This document shows, in pieces, positions 1-8,600 of a stretch of DNA of 11,402 nt. The DNA lies in assembly GCA_050257395.1 (NCBI GenBank), contig JBLMWU010000200.1, positions 1 to 11,402 on the forward strand, read 5' to 3'. The notes under the pieces are model-generated. The model had not been told where the DNA came from. It ran no database searches and saw only the letters and a program-made list of their open reading frames with translations. The first letter of the stretch is position 1. Each line of letters opens with the position of its first letter. The DNA is from JAIRTY01 sp050257395 (GTDB taxonomy: Bacteria; Actinomycetota; Actinomycetes; Streptosporangiales; Streptosporangiaceae). The position numbers and the translations under genes are program-made.

Positions 1-117
1 CAGGATCATCGCCAGCGCCGCCAGCGTCACCAGCAGGCCGGCGCCCAGCCACGCCCACTCCCGGCTGCTCGCCCTCCGGTGCCTCCTCAGCGGGTGCGCG
101 CGCCCCCCGTCGCGCAT
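1..117 (-). CDS. Partial membrane protein, N-terminus only (runs off left edge)
   Basis: An ATG whose first base is 117 opens a frame that stays open for all 39 codons to the window edge. The peptide has a basic start (MRDGGRAHPLRRHRRASSRE) followed by a hydrophobic run (WAWLGAGLLVTLAALAMIL). This is the pattern of a signal anchor or first transmembrane helix with a positive, cytoplasmic N-terminus. It lies 57 bases downstream of the narK stop on the same strand, so it may be the last gene of the nar unit. No strong Shine-Dalgarno precedes the ATG, and no earlier in-frame start was found. Too little is present to name a family. A downstream nitrogen-oxide enzyme or an unrelated membrane protein are both possible. 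The hydrophobic run is visible; its being a real gene is an inference from frame, context and amino-acid pattern. Confidence 0.5.
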   Translation of the reverse strand, partial: MRDGGRAHPLRRHRRASSREWAWLGAGLLVTLAALAMIL

Positions 118-174
118 ACGCTCAGTATTTCACCAGTGACTCCTGGTATCCGATGCCCGGGCTGCGGAACCGCG

Positions 175-1404
175 TCAGTGCGCGGTGCCGGGCTGGCGCG
201 GCGGCCGCAGCCCGGTGGTCACGTAGAGGACCGCGGCGGCCGCCACCGCACCGAGCAGGACCAGCCCGAGGGCGTAGGACTGCAGCGCCCCGTAGATGGT
301 GCCCATCACCAGCGGCGGGATGAAGCCGCCGAGCCCGCCCGCCGCGCCCACCACCCCGGTGACCGCGCCGACCTCCTGCCGCGGGGCGCGCTGGGCCACG
401 AGCGCGAAGACCGCGCCCGCTGCCGCGCCCAGCGCCGCCGCCATCACCAGGAACGCGATGGTGCCGCCGGGGGCGAGTGCCGGGGTCACCGACTGCGCGA
501 ACGCGCAGCCGGCCACCACCGCGAACGCCACCGCGAGGACCCAGGCGGCGGGGAAGCGGTCCGCCAGGTAGCCGCCGGCCGGCCGCAGCAGCACCGCGAC
601 GATCACGAAACCGCCCATCTTGGCCGCGGCGTCGGACTGGGTCAGCAGGTAGGCGGTCTTCAGGTAGGTCGGCAGGTAGACGCTGAACGCGACATAGCCG
701 CCGAAGGCGAGCGCGTACAGCGCGGACGCCTGCCAGGTGATCCGCAGCCGCAGGGTCCGGCCCAGCCGGGTCGCCAATGGCTCGGCCGGCCGCGCGCGGC
801 CCGGCGCGTCCCGCAGCACCAGGGCGGCCACGGCCCCGTATACGGCGAGCACCACCGCGACGATCAGGAACGGCGACGCGATCCCGTTCGCGGTCACCAG
901 CTTGACGGTGGTCAGCGCGCTGATCGCGGTGCCGCCCATGCCCATGCCGAAGATCCCGATCGCCAGGCCCCGCCGGTGCGGCGGGAACCAGGCGCTGACG
1001 AAGGGGACCCCGACCGCGAAGGCCGTGCCGCCGATTCCCAGGAAGAACCCGGCCGCGAGCAGCCCGGCCAGGGAGCCGTGCGCGACGTAGCCGATGACCA
1101 GCACCGGGACGATGGTGGCGAAGCTGACGGCCGAGAACATGATCCGGCCCCCGAGCCGGTCCGTCAGGGCCCCGACCGGGATCCGCCCCAGCGACCCGAC
1201 CACGACCGGGACCGCGACCAGGAGCGCCTGGCTCACGCTGGACAGATGCAGGGCGGCCTTGAAATGCGGGCCGAGCGGGCTCAGCAGCGCCCAGGCCCAG
1301 AAGTTCAGGCCGAACCCGATGGTCGCCATGGCCAGCATCAGCCAGCTCCGTGCCTGGGCGGCTGACTGGCCGGCGGCGGGCGCGGCCTCGGTCCGGGTGC
1401 TCAT
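175..1404 (-). CDS. narK: NarK-type nitrate/nitrite transporter (MFS, NNP family)
   Basis: Major facilitator protein of 409 residues with about twelve hydrophobic segments, the usual NNP size. It should sit in the cytoplasmic membrane and take up nitrate and/or export nitrite for the reductase encoded just upstream. Family marks are a conserved arginine in the TM2 region (LGRIPVGALTDRLGGR, R74), a second in the TM8 region (LLRPAGGYLADRF, R274), a glycine-rich GMGMGGTA segment near residue 153, and the nitrate-signature-like GVVGAAGGLGGFIPP at about 350-364. The two arginines match the position of the nitrate-binding pair in E. coli NarK. The ATG at 1404 is preceded by AAGGGGGA, an acceptable ribosome site. 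It is last of the recognised nar genes, 143 bases after the TDT gene, so it may also have its own promoter. Direction of transport (symport or antiport) cannot be told from sequence alone. Confidence 0.93.
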   Translation of the reverse strand: MSTRTEAAPAAGQSAAQARSWLMLAMATIGFGLNFWAWALLSPLGPHFKAALHLSSVSQALLVAVPVVVGSLGRIPVGALTDRLGGRIMFSAVSFATIVPVLVIGYVAHGSLAGLLAAGFFLGIGGTAFAVGVPFVSAWFPPHRRGLAIGIFGMGMGGTAISALTTVKLVTANGIASPFLIVAVVLAVYGAVAALVLRDAPGRARPAEPLATRLGRTLRLRITWQASALYALAFGGYVAFSVYLPTYLKTAYLLTQSDAAAKMGGFVIVAVLLRPAGGYLADRFPAAWVLAVAFAVVAGCAFAQSVTPALAPGGTIAFLVMAAALGAAAGAVFALVAQRAPRQEVGAVTGVVGAAGGLGGFIPPLVMGTIYGALQSYALGLVLLGAVAAAAVLYVTTGLRPPRQPGTAH

Positions 1405-1547
1405 CCCGGTCCCCCTTCGTCATCGGCGGTGCGCGGCGCCGCAGGCGGCCCGGCTGGCAGGCCCACGGGGCAGGCCGTGATCACAGCCTCCGGGCAGGGC
1501 CCGGCCGGAGCCCAGGGCCCTTGGTCCCGTCCCCGCTGTGGCGGACG
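1405..1547. other. narK upstream gap with short palindromes
   Basis: A 143-base non-coding gap between the TDT stop and the narK start, the largest within the nar gene run. It holds a perfect 8-base palindrome GTGATCAC (1477-1484), a CTCCGG/CCGGAG inverted pair (1488-1493 and 1505-1510), and the 8-mer CAGGGCCC twice, 18 bases apart (1495-1502 and 1513-1520). The second copy forms an imperfect 14-base palindrome. These could be an internal promoter or operator for narK, or a weak attenuating hairpin after the TDT gene. No T-run follows that would make a classic terminator, and no clear -35/-10 pair was recognised. At this GC content short palindromes of G and C are common, so only the GTGATCAC element stands out. 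Confidence 0.3.
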
Positions 1548-2600
1548 TCACCGCGAGCGGGCGGGTGAGACGAGTGAGGCGAGCATCGCCGCGGACACCG
1601 CCGCCCAGACGGCGAAGGCCACCCACGCCCCCGCGCTGCCCGCCGCCGTCAGCCACGGCACGTGCAGGGCGCGCCCGAGTTCCCAGCTGGCCACGGAGTG
1701 CATGCCGAGCGGGAAGACCATGCTCCACAGGCCCGGCTCGTACCGCAGCGGCACGCGCCGCAGCAGGTGCCGCCATATCCCGAGGCCGATCAGCAGCGGG
1801 ACCAGCCAGGTGCCGAACGCCCATAGCACCACCGAGAGACCGGCCAGCACCGGGCGGACCGCTGCCAGCAGCGGCTGCGCGGGCAGGCCGAGCACCCGGG
1901 CGCCCGCCAGCACGCTGATCGCGGTGGCGCCCATGAATATCCAGTAGGCAGGGGTCAGCCGGGCCGGGTCCACCGGGAAATGCAGCAGGCCGGCCAGCAC
2001 CAGGCCGGCGATGAGCAGATACAGCAGCACGCCGACCGCCCACAGCATCACCGCCAGCGCCGTCACGTAGCCGGCCACCGGCGCCGGGAACGCGGTCAGC
2101 GAGACCACCAGGGACTGGGTGCCGACCGTCCACAGGAACCAGGTGCCGTTGACCCCGGCCAGCGCCGAGCCGGCGCCGTGCCCGGTGATCAGGCCCAGCG
2201 GCATGACGTAGCTGAGCACCAGCCAGGCCGCTACGGCCACCGCCAGCAGCACGCCGTCCGCCCAGGCCTGGCCGCCCAGCGCCAGCCGAGTGCCCAGCAC
2301 GTCGGAGGCGGCGACGAAGGTGAAGAACGAGAACGCCTTGCCCGGGTCGCCCGCGTCGGCCAGGAACTCCCGGCGGTAGCTGACCAGCCGCCAGCCGTAT
2401 CCGGCGGCCAGCACCAGGTAGCAGACGACGGCCACGATCAGCAGGACCGTGGACAGGACCGGCGCGCCCGCGATCGCCACGGCCGTGGACACGATGCCGG
2501 TCGCCATCACCAGCGCGAAGTACCCCGGAGCCAGGCCGGGGACGGCCGCCTGCAGCCGGCCGAGCACAGCGTCCTCCTGCAGCCTGGGCACCCGGGCCAT
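1548..2600 (-). CDS. TDT/SLAC1-family transporter (TehA-like anion channel) in nar operon
   Basis: Integral membrane protein of 350 residues with about ten hydrophobic helices, the size of the tellurite-resistance/dicarboxylate transporter (TDT) family that includes TehA, Mae1 and plant SLAC1. Family-type segments are PGYFALVMATGIVS (about 25-38), FSFFTFVAASDVLGTRL, NGTWFLWTVGTQSLV, YWIFMGATAIS and YEPGLWSMVFPLGMHSVA. The open frame extends to 2771, but that would overlap narI by 150 bases. The ATG at 2600 puts the first conserved helix at residue 25 and leaves a 20-base gap after narI, so it was preferred. No strong Shine-Dalgarno is visible, so translation may depend on readthrough from narI. 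Members are often labelled tellurite resistance or C4-dicarboxylate transport. Because SLAC1 conducts nitrate and chloride, and the gene sits between narI and narK, nitrate/nitrite passage is a reasonable inference, not shown. Confidence 0.85.
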   Translation of the reverse strand: MARVPRLQEDAVLGRLQAAVPGLAPGYFALVMATGIVSTAVAIAGAPVLSTVLLIVAVVCYLVLAAGYGWRLVSYRREFLADAGDPGKAFSFFTFVAASDVLGTRLALGGQAWADGVLLAVAVAAWLVLSYVMPLGLITGHGAGSALAGVNGTWFLWTVGTQSLVVSLTAFPAPVAGYVTALAVMLWAVGVLLYLLIAGLVLAGLLHFPVDPARLTPAYWIFMGATAISVLAGARVLGLPAQPLLAAVRPVLAGLSVVLWAFGTWLVPLLIGLGIWRHLLRRVPLRYEPGLWSMVFPLGMHSVASWELGRALHVPWLTAAGSAGAWVAFAVWAAVSAAMLASLVSPARSR

Positions 2601-2620
2601 GCTCGGTAACCGGGCCCTGG

Positions 2621-3373
2621 TCAGTAGGGGACGCCGATCTTGCGCCAGCGCCGGCCGCCGGTCCCCGGCTCGGCGGGCACGGCCGGGCGGCGGCTGCGGT
2701 ACACGACGTAGGGGCGCCACAGGTACCACAGCGGATAGCTCCAGGCGTGCACCAGGCGGCTGAACGGCCACACCGCCCAGATCAGCCAGGCGGAGGCGGC
2801 GTGCACCTGGTAGATGACCGGGGCGTGCGCGATGGCGGCGACGTCAGGCGAGCCGCTGAACAGGCCGCGGAACCACGGCGCGACCGTCTCCCGGTAGTTG
2901 TAGCCGTGCCCGAACAGGTTGACCCCGACGGTGGGGGCGATCCCGGTCAGGATGACGATCAGCAGCAGGATCAGCGCCACGTAGTCGACCGGGCTGGTGG
3001 TCGCGCGGACCCGCGGGACGAGCAGCCGCCGCCCGGCCAGGACGACCACACCCGCGATCACCAGCACGGCGGCCAGGGTTCCGGCGGCCGCGGAGAACCA
3101 GCGGTAGACGTTCTCCGGGATGCCGATGGCGCTGGTCCAGCGCTGCGGGATGAGCACGCCGATCACATGGCCGGCGATGGCCGCGAAGGTGCCGTAGTGG
3201 AAGACCGGTGAGCCCCACTTGAGCAGCCGCCGCTCCTGCAGCTGGGTGGACCGGCTGGTCCAGCCGAACTGGTCATAGCGCCACCGCCAGACGTGGCCGA
3301 CCACGAAGATGCCCAGCGCCAGGTAGGGCAGCCCCACCCAGAGGAAGATCTCCGCTCCGCTGACCCCTGTCAC
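2621..3373 (-). CDS. narI: Respiratory nitrate reductase gamma subunit NarI (diheme cytochrome b)
   Basis: Membrane cytochrome b of 250 residues that anchors NarGH to the inner face of the membrane, oxidises quinol and passes electrons to NarH. About five transmembrane helices are visible. The four axial heme histidines are H59 (SPVFHYG), H69 (AIAGH), H191 (YQVHAAS) and H209 (RLVHAWS). Their spacings of 10 and 18 equal those of the E. coli ligands (56/66 and 187/205). The frame is open upstream to 3511, but the start is taken as GTG at 3373. A near-perfect AGGAGGTGA (3378-3386) precedes it, the protein then begins just before the first helix, and the GTG overlaps the narJ stop as GTGA. The C-terminal tail after about residue 226 is basic and Gly/Pro-rich. 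Confidence 0.95.
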   Translation of the reverse strand: MTGVSGAEIFLWVGLPYLALGIFVVGHVWRWRYDQFGWTSRSTQLQERRLLKWGSPVFHYGTFAAIAGHVIGVLIPQRWTSAIGIPENVYRWFSAAAGTLAAVLVIAGVVVLAGRRLLVPRVRATTSPVDYVALILLLIVILTGIAPTVGVNLFGHGYNYRETVAPWFRGLFSGSPDVAAIAHAPVIYQVHAASAWLIWAVWPFSRLVHAWSYPLWYLWRPYVVYRSRRPAVPAEPGTGGRRWRKIGVPY

Positions 3374-4029
3374 CGGCTCACCTCCTGGCCTGTCAGGTAC
3401 CCCGGCGGGGCGAACGGCTCCAGGCCGACCTCCTCGGCCGGCGGCCCCTGCTGCTCCGCCGCCCGGACGCGCAGCAGGTCGCGGCGGCCCAGCCGGGGCA
3501 GCTGCGCGCACACCGCGTCCACCACCCGGGCGTAGGGGGTTTCCGCCTCGTGCAGGGCCCGGCGCAGCAGTTCCAGGTCGGCCCGGTGCTGGCGGAGCAG
3601 GTCCTCGCCGGCCGGCGCGACCGCCGCGAAGTCGAGCACCACCGGCAGGTAGTCGGGCAGGTCGGCGCCGTCCGGGACCAGGCCCGCCGCGCGGTAGGCG
3701 GCCTTGAACGCCAGCAGCGCCATGCCCCGGCGGCGGGTGTCACCGTGCCGGTAGTAAGTGAGGTACAGGGCGCTGCGGCGGCGCAGGTCGAAGACGTCCA
3801 CGTAGTGCTGGGCGACCTCGGGCGGCGGGGTGGCGCGCAGCCAGCCCAGGAACGCGGCCAGGTGCTCGCGGGCGGGCCGGGGCGCCGAGCGGGCCGCGGC
3901 GTCCAGCTCGTCCAGCCCGCCGAAGAGCGCCATGGTCGGGTACTGCAGCAGCACCGACGCCAGCTTGTACCCGAGCGCGGGCGCGCCCTGCACGGGCGGG
4001 ACCGGCGCGGGCGCGGGCAGCGCGGTCAT
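3370..4029 (-). CDS. narJ: Nitrate reductase assembly chaperone NarJ
   Basis: Cytoplasmic chaperone of 219 residues in the NarJ/TorD family. It binds apo-NarG, assists insertion of the Mo-bisMGD cofactor and iron-sulfur clusters, and gates docking of NarGH on NarI; it is not part of the final enzyme. The N-terminal part has the helical core start (ALGYKLASVLLQYP, about 19-32). The middle has the family signature YYRHGDTRRRGMALLAFK, followed by a Leu-Pro-Asp-Tyr-Leu-Pro segment (DLPDYLPVVLDFAA). The length is normal for actinobacterial NarJ. The start ATG overlaps the narH stop as ATGA and the stop overlaps the narI GTG, so narH-narJ-narI translation is coupled. Its own Shine-Dalgarno is weak, which fits coupling. 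The N-terminal 18 residues are Pro/Ala-rich and probably disordered. Confidence 0.95.
   Translation of the reverse strand: MTALPAPAPVPPVQGAPALGYKLASVLLQYPTMALFGGLDELDAAARSAPRPAREHLAAFLGWLRATPPPEVAQHYVDVFDLRRRSALYLTYYRHGDTRRRGMALLAFKAAYRAAGLVPDGADLPDYLPVVLDFAAVAPAGEDLLRQHRADLELLRRALHEAETPYARVVDAVCAQLPRLGRRDLLRVRAAEQQGPPAEEVGLEPFAPPGYLTGQEVSR
3378..3386 (-). promoter_or_regulatory. Ribosome binding site that fixes the narI start
   Basis: The minus strand reads AGGAGGTGA, four bases before the GTG at 3373. This is close to full complementarity with the 16S anti-Shine-Dalgarno. It lies inside the end of narJ and decides for the GTG start over the longer open frame. Confidence 0.85.
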
Positions 4030-5657
4030 GACGGGCCCCCGTCCGGGAACAGGTGCGGCGCGCTGCCGCGGCCGTCCCAGCCGAGCAGGTTGAACCGCAC
4101 CTGGCCGCCGGAGTCCCGGAACGTCTGGCCCGCCGCCGCGCCGCCCGGGTGGAACGACTCCGCCGGGCCCGGCGGCCCCTGGCCGCCCATGCCCGGGCCG
4201 CCGTCGGTGTCGAGGCTGCAGGAGAACAGCTGCTCGTGCTGGGCCGCCAGCCGGCCGGCGTCCTCGGAATGGGCCTGCGGGATCACGTACCGCTCGCCGT
4301 ACTTGGCGATCGCCAGCAGCCGGAACAGGTCCTCCAGGTCGGCCGGGGCGGCGCCCACGGCGGCGGCGAGCGCCGCGTCCCAGGGCTGGCCGAGCTGGTG
4401 CGCGCGCATCATGGCGCGGACCGCGGCGAGCTTGCGCAGCACCTGCTGCACGGGCGCGACCTTACCCGCGGTGAACAGGCTGGCCAGGTACTCCGCCGGG
4501 ATGCGCAGCGCATCGATGGCGGCGAACACCTGGTCGGGATCGTCCTGCTCGTACCCGGCGGCGGTCACCACGTCGGCGACCGGGGACAGCGGCGGGATGT
4601 ACCAGACCATCGGCATGGTCCGGTACTCCGGGTGCAGCGGCAGCGCGACCCGGTGCCGGACCGCCAGCGCGTACACCGGGGAGCGGCGGGCGGCGGCGAT
4701 CCAGTCCGCGGGCACACCCTGGCGCTCCGCCTCGGCCCGGACCGCGGGGTCCTCCGGGTCGAGGAACACCGACAGCTGCGCCTCGTACAGGTGCTGCGGG
4801 TCCTCGGTGGCCGCCGCTGGCAGCACGGCGTCCGCGTCGTACAGGAACACCCCGAGGTAGCGCAGCCGGCCGACGCAGGTCTCCGAGCAGATGGTGGGCT
4901 GGCCCGCCTCGATCCGCGGGTAGCAGAGCGTGCACTTCTCCGCCTTGCCGGTCCGGTGGTTGAAGTACACCTTCTTGTACGGGCAGCCGGACACGCAGAA
5001 TCGCCAGCCCCGGCACCGGTCCTGGTCCACCAGGACGATCCCGTCCTCGTCGCGCTTGTACATGGCGCCGGACGGGCAGGAGGCCACGCAGGACGGGTTC
5101 AGGCAGTGCTCGCAGATGCGCGGCAGGTAGAACATGAAGACCTGCTCGAAGGCCAGCTTCACCCGGTCCGCCAGGCCGGCCAGGTTCGGGTCGGCGGCCG
5201 CCTGGCCGGGCCCGCCCGCCAGGTCGTCCTCCCAGTTGCTGCCCCACCGCACCCGCATGTCCCGCCCGGTCAGCGCGGAGATCGAATGCGCGCTCGGGGT
5301 GACCGTGCCCAGCGGCGCCTGCAGCAGGGTCTGGTAGTCGTACGTCCACGGGTCGCCGTAGTCGTCGATGCTGGGCAGGTCAGGGTTCCAGAAGATGGAC
5401 AGCAGCTTGCGCAGCCTGCCGCCCGCCTTGAGCTGCAGCCGGCCCTTGCGGTCCAGGGTCCAGCCGCCCTTCCACTGCTCCTGGTCCTCGTACCGCTTCG
5501 GGTAGCCCGCACCCGGCTTGGTCTCGACGTTGTTGAAGTACACGTACTCGGTGCCGGGCCGGTTGGTCCAGGTCTGCTTGCAGGTCACCGAGCAGGTGTG
5601 GCAGCCGATGCACTTGTCCAGGTTCATCACCATCGCCACCTGGGCCTTCACGCGCAT
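4026..5657 (-). CDS. narH: Respiratory nitrate reductase beta subunit NarH (iron-sulfur)
   Basis: Electron-transfer subunit of 543 residues that wires the hemes of NarI to NarG through three [4Fe-4S] clusters and one [3Fe-4S] cluster. Cysteine groups are C16/C19/C22/C26 (CIGCHTCSVTC), C182/C185/C190/C194 (CEHCLNPSCVASC), C215/C221/C225 (CRGWRFCVSGCPYKK), C242/C245 and C257/C261. Trp218 occupies the position where a fourth cysteine would make a [4Fe-4S] cluster, as in E. coli NarH, so the [3Fe-4S] cluster is retained. The protein is somewhat longer than the 512 residues of E. coli because of a Gly/Pro-rich C-terminal tail from about 490. The ATG at 5657 shares a base with the narG stop (TGATG) and is preceded by AGGAGGT (5667-5673). 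Every cluster ligand expected for the family is present. Confidence 0.97.
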   Translation of the reverse strand: MRVKAQVAMVMNLDKCIGCHTCSVTCKQTWTNRPGTEYVYFNNVETKPGAGYPKRYEDQEQWKGGWTLDRKGRLQLKAGGRLRKLLSIFWNPDLPSIDDYGDPWTYDYQTLLQAPLGTVTPSAHSISALTGRDMRVRWGSNWEDDLAGGPGQAAADPNLAGLADRVKLAFEQVFMFYLPRICEHCLNPSCVASCPSGAMYKRDEDGIVLVDQDRCRGWRFCVSGCPYKKVYFNHRTGKAEKCTLCYPRIEAGQPTICSETCVGRLRYLGVFLYDADAVLPAAATEDPQHLYEAQLSVFLDPEDPAVRAEAERQGVPADWIAAARRSPVYALAVRHRVALPLHPEYRTMPMVWYIPPLSPVADVVTAAGYEQDDPDQVFAAIDALRIPAEYLASLFTAGKVAPVQQVLRKLAAVRAMMRAHQLGQPWDAALAAAVGAAPADLEDLFRLLAIAKYGERYVIPQAHSEDAGRLAAQHEQLFSCSLDTDGGPGMGGQGPPGPAESFHPGGAAAGQTFRDSGGQVRFNLLGWDGRGSAPHLFPDGGPS

Positions 5658-8600
5658 CAGAACTGCACCTCCTGGGACCGGCGGCGGATGACAGCGACCT
5701 CGTCACGCTGGTTGCCGGTCGGGCCGTAGTAGTTGAACGCGTAGCTGAACTGCGCGTACCCGCCGATCAGGTGGGTGGGCTTGAACACCAGCCGGGTCAG
5801 CGAGTTGTCCGAGCCGCCGTGCCACCCGGAGATCTCCGAGCGCGGGGTCAGCAGGTGCCGGTCCTTGGCGTGGTACATGAAGATGGTGCCGCGCGGCATC
5901 CGGTGGCTGACCACCGCGCGGCAGGCCACCACCCCGTTGCGGTTGTACGCCTCGACCCAGTCGTTGTCGGCCGCCCCGATCGCGGCCGCGTCGTCCGGGC
6001 TCATCCAGATCACCGGGCCGCCCCGGAACAGCCGCAGCATGTGCAGGTTGTCGGCGTACTCGGAGTGGATCGACCACTTCGAGTGCGGGGTGAGGTACCG
6101 CACGGTGATCTCCGGCCGCCCGTCCTCGGCCAGCCCCTGCCCGCCGAAGTGCCGGGCGTAATCCAGCGGCGGGCGGTAGGCGGGCAGCATCTCCCCGTAC
6201 TCGCGCATCCACTCGTGGTCGAGGAAGAAATGCATCCGCCCGGTGAGCGTGTGCCAGGGCTTGCGGCGCTCGGTGTTGACGACGAACGGGGAGTAGCGGC
6301 GGCCGCCCGCCTCGGATCCGGACCACTCCGGGGAGGCGATCACCGCCCGCGGCTGGACCTGGGTGTCGGCGAAGGTGATCCGGTCGCCGGAGCGCTCGGC
6401 GGCCAGGTCGGTCAGCTCCACCCCGGTCCGTTTCTCCAGTTCCTGCCAGCCGGCCACGGCCACCTGGCCGTTGGTGGTGCCGGACAGCGCCAGGATCGCC
6501 TCGGCCACGTGCACGTCGCGGGCCAGCTTCGGCCGCCCGTCCGCCACCCCGCCGCGCACCGTCCCGTTGGCGTGCCGCAGGTACTCCACCGCCTCCGGCA
6601 CCTTCCAGGTGGTGCCCTTGACGCTCAGCCCCAGGGTGTCCAGCAGCGGCCCGGCAGCGGCCATCTTCTCCGCCACCGCCGGGTAGTCGCGTTCCACCGC
6701 GATCAGCCGCGGCATGGTGACCCCGGGCACCGGCTCGCACTCGCCGCGCTTCCAGTCCCGCACCAGCCCGCCGGGCTGGGCCAGCTCGTCCGGGGTGTCG
6801 TGCGCCAGCGGCGCCGCCACCACGTCGGTGCGCTTGCCCAGGTGGCGGGCGGCCAGCCGGGAGAAGTCGGCCGCGATCGCCGAGAACGCGTCGAAGTCGG
6901 TGCGGGTCTCCCACGGCGGCGGGATCGCCGGGTTGAACGAGTGCACGAACGGGTGCATGTCCGTGCTGGACAGGTCGTGCTTCTCGTACCAGGTCGCCGC
7001 GGGCAGCACCACGTCCGCGAACGTGCAGGTGCTGGTCATCCGGAAGTCGATCGCGGTGAGCAGGTCGAGCTTGCCGCGCGGCGACTCCTCGCGCCAGGTC
7101 ACCTCGGCGGGCCGCAGGTGCGGCGGCGACTCCTCCGCCCGCACCGCGTCGTGCGTGCCCAGCAGGTGCCGCATGAAGTACTCCATGCCCTTGCCCGAGG
7201 ACCCGAGCAGGTTCGCCCGCCACACCGTCATCACCCGCGGCCAGTTCGCGGGGTCGTCGGGGTCCTCGCCCGCGAACCGCAGCCGGCCCGCCGCCAGTTC
7301 CGCCGTCACATAATCGGGAACGGACTGCCCCGCCCGGCCGGCCTCGTCGGCAAGGTCCAGCGGGTTGCGGCTGAACGCCGGGTGGGACGGCTGCCAGCCC
7401 AGCCGCGACGCCTGCGCCAGGCAGTCGGCGAAGGCCCGGCCCTGCAGCAGCCCCCGGCCGAGCGGGCTGGCCATTTCCCCCGCCCCGAAGCCCTCGTACC
7501 GCCACTGGCCGGTGTGCAGGTAGAAGAACGAGGTGCCGGTCATGTGCCGGGGCGGCCGCTGCCAGTCCAGCGCGAACGCCATCTGCTGCCACCCGGCCAG
7601 CGGCCGGACCTTTTCCTGGCCCACGTAGTGGGCCCAGCCGCCGCCGTTCACGCCCTGGCAGCCGCACAGCATGAGCAGGGTGAGGAAGGTCCGGTAGATC
7701 TGGTCGGAGTGGTACCAGTGGTTCGTGCCCGCGCCCAACGCGATCATGGACCGGCCGCGGGACAGCTCCGCGTTGCGGGCGAACTCCCGCGCCACCCGGA
7801 TCGCCGCGGCCGCGGGCACGCTGGTGATCCGCTCCTGCCAGGCCGGCGTGTACGGGCCCGGGTCGGCGTAGGAGGCCGGCCACTCGCCCGGCAGGCCCGG
7901 CCGCCCGACCGCGTACTGCGCCATGAGCAGGTCGAACACCGTGGTGACCAGGTGGCCGCCCACCCGGGCGGCCGGCACGCCGCGGCGGATCGCCGAGCCG
8001 CCCTCGGTCTCCCCCACGTCGAAGCGGGGCAGATCGACCGGCACGGCCTCGGTGTGCCGCCCGTACAGCGTCAGCGCCGGGTCGATGCCGCCCAGGGCCA
8101 GGTTCCACTTGCCCAGCCCGGACTGGCTGAAGCGGAAGCCGAGTGAGCCGTTGGGCGCGGCCGGCTCCCCGGTCTCCTCGTTCATGACAATGGTCTTGTG
8201 CGCCGCGCCCTCGCCGGTGTCGCCGAGGTCGGCGGCGGTGAGAAAGCGGCCCGGCGTGAAGCCGCCGTCCCGCGGCTCCAGCGTCACCAGGAACGGCAGG
8301 TCGGTGAAGGACTTCGCGTAGCCGGTGAAGTACGGGACCTGCCGGTCGCGGAAGAACTCGCTGAGGACGACGTGGCCCATGGCCATGGCGAGCGCGCCGT
8401 CCGTGCCGGGCGCGGCGGCGAGCCAGTCGTCGGCGAACTTGGTGTGGTCGGAGTAGTCCGGGGAGACCACGACCACCTTCTGGCCCCGGTAGCGCGCCTC
8501 GGTCATGAAGTGCGCGTCGGGCGTGCGGGTGATCGGCAGGTTCGTGCCCCAGACGATCAGGTAGGAGGAGTTCCACCAGTCGCCGGACTCCGGCACGTCG

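Noticed and set aside
132..147. ACCAG-TGACTC-CTGGT hairpin after narK as a terminator
   Set aside because: A five-base stem with a six-base loop and no T-run is too weak to call a terminator; it may be chance.
2601..2771. 57-codon N-terminal extension of the TDT gene
   Set aside because: It overlaps narI in another frame, is Pro/Arg-rich, and adds nothing to the family domain.
3374..3511. 46-codon upstream extension of narI
   Set aside because: It is a shadow of the narJ C-terminus; the GTG at 3373 has a near-perfect AGGAGGTGA.
3550..5729. Long plus-strand open frames across narJ and narH (436 and 558 codons)
   Set aside because: They are antisense to genes with full family motifs, and their products are Arg/Gly/Pro/Ala-rich with no recognisable domains, the usual artefact of very high GC.
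5703..8576. 957-codon minus-strand frame overlapping narG in another frame
   Set aside because: It is a shifted reading of narG, Arg/Ala/Gly/Pro-rich, with no domain and no credible ribosome site.
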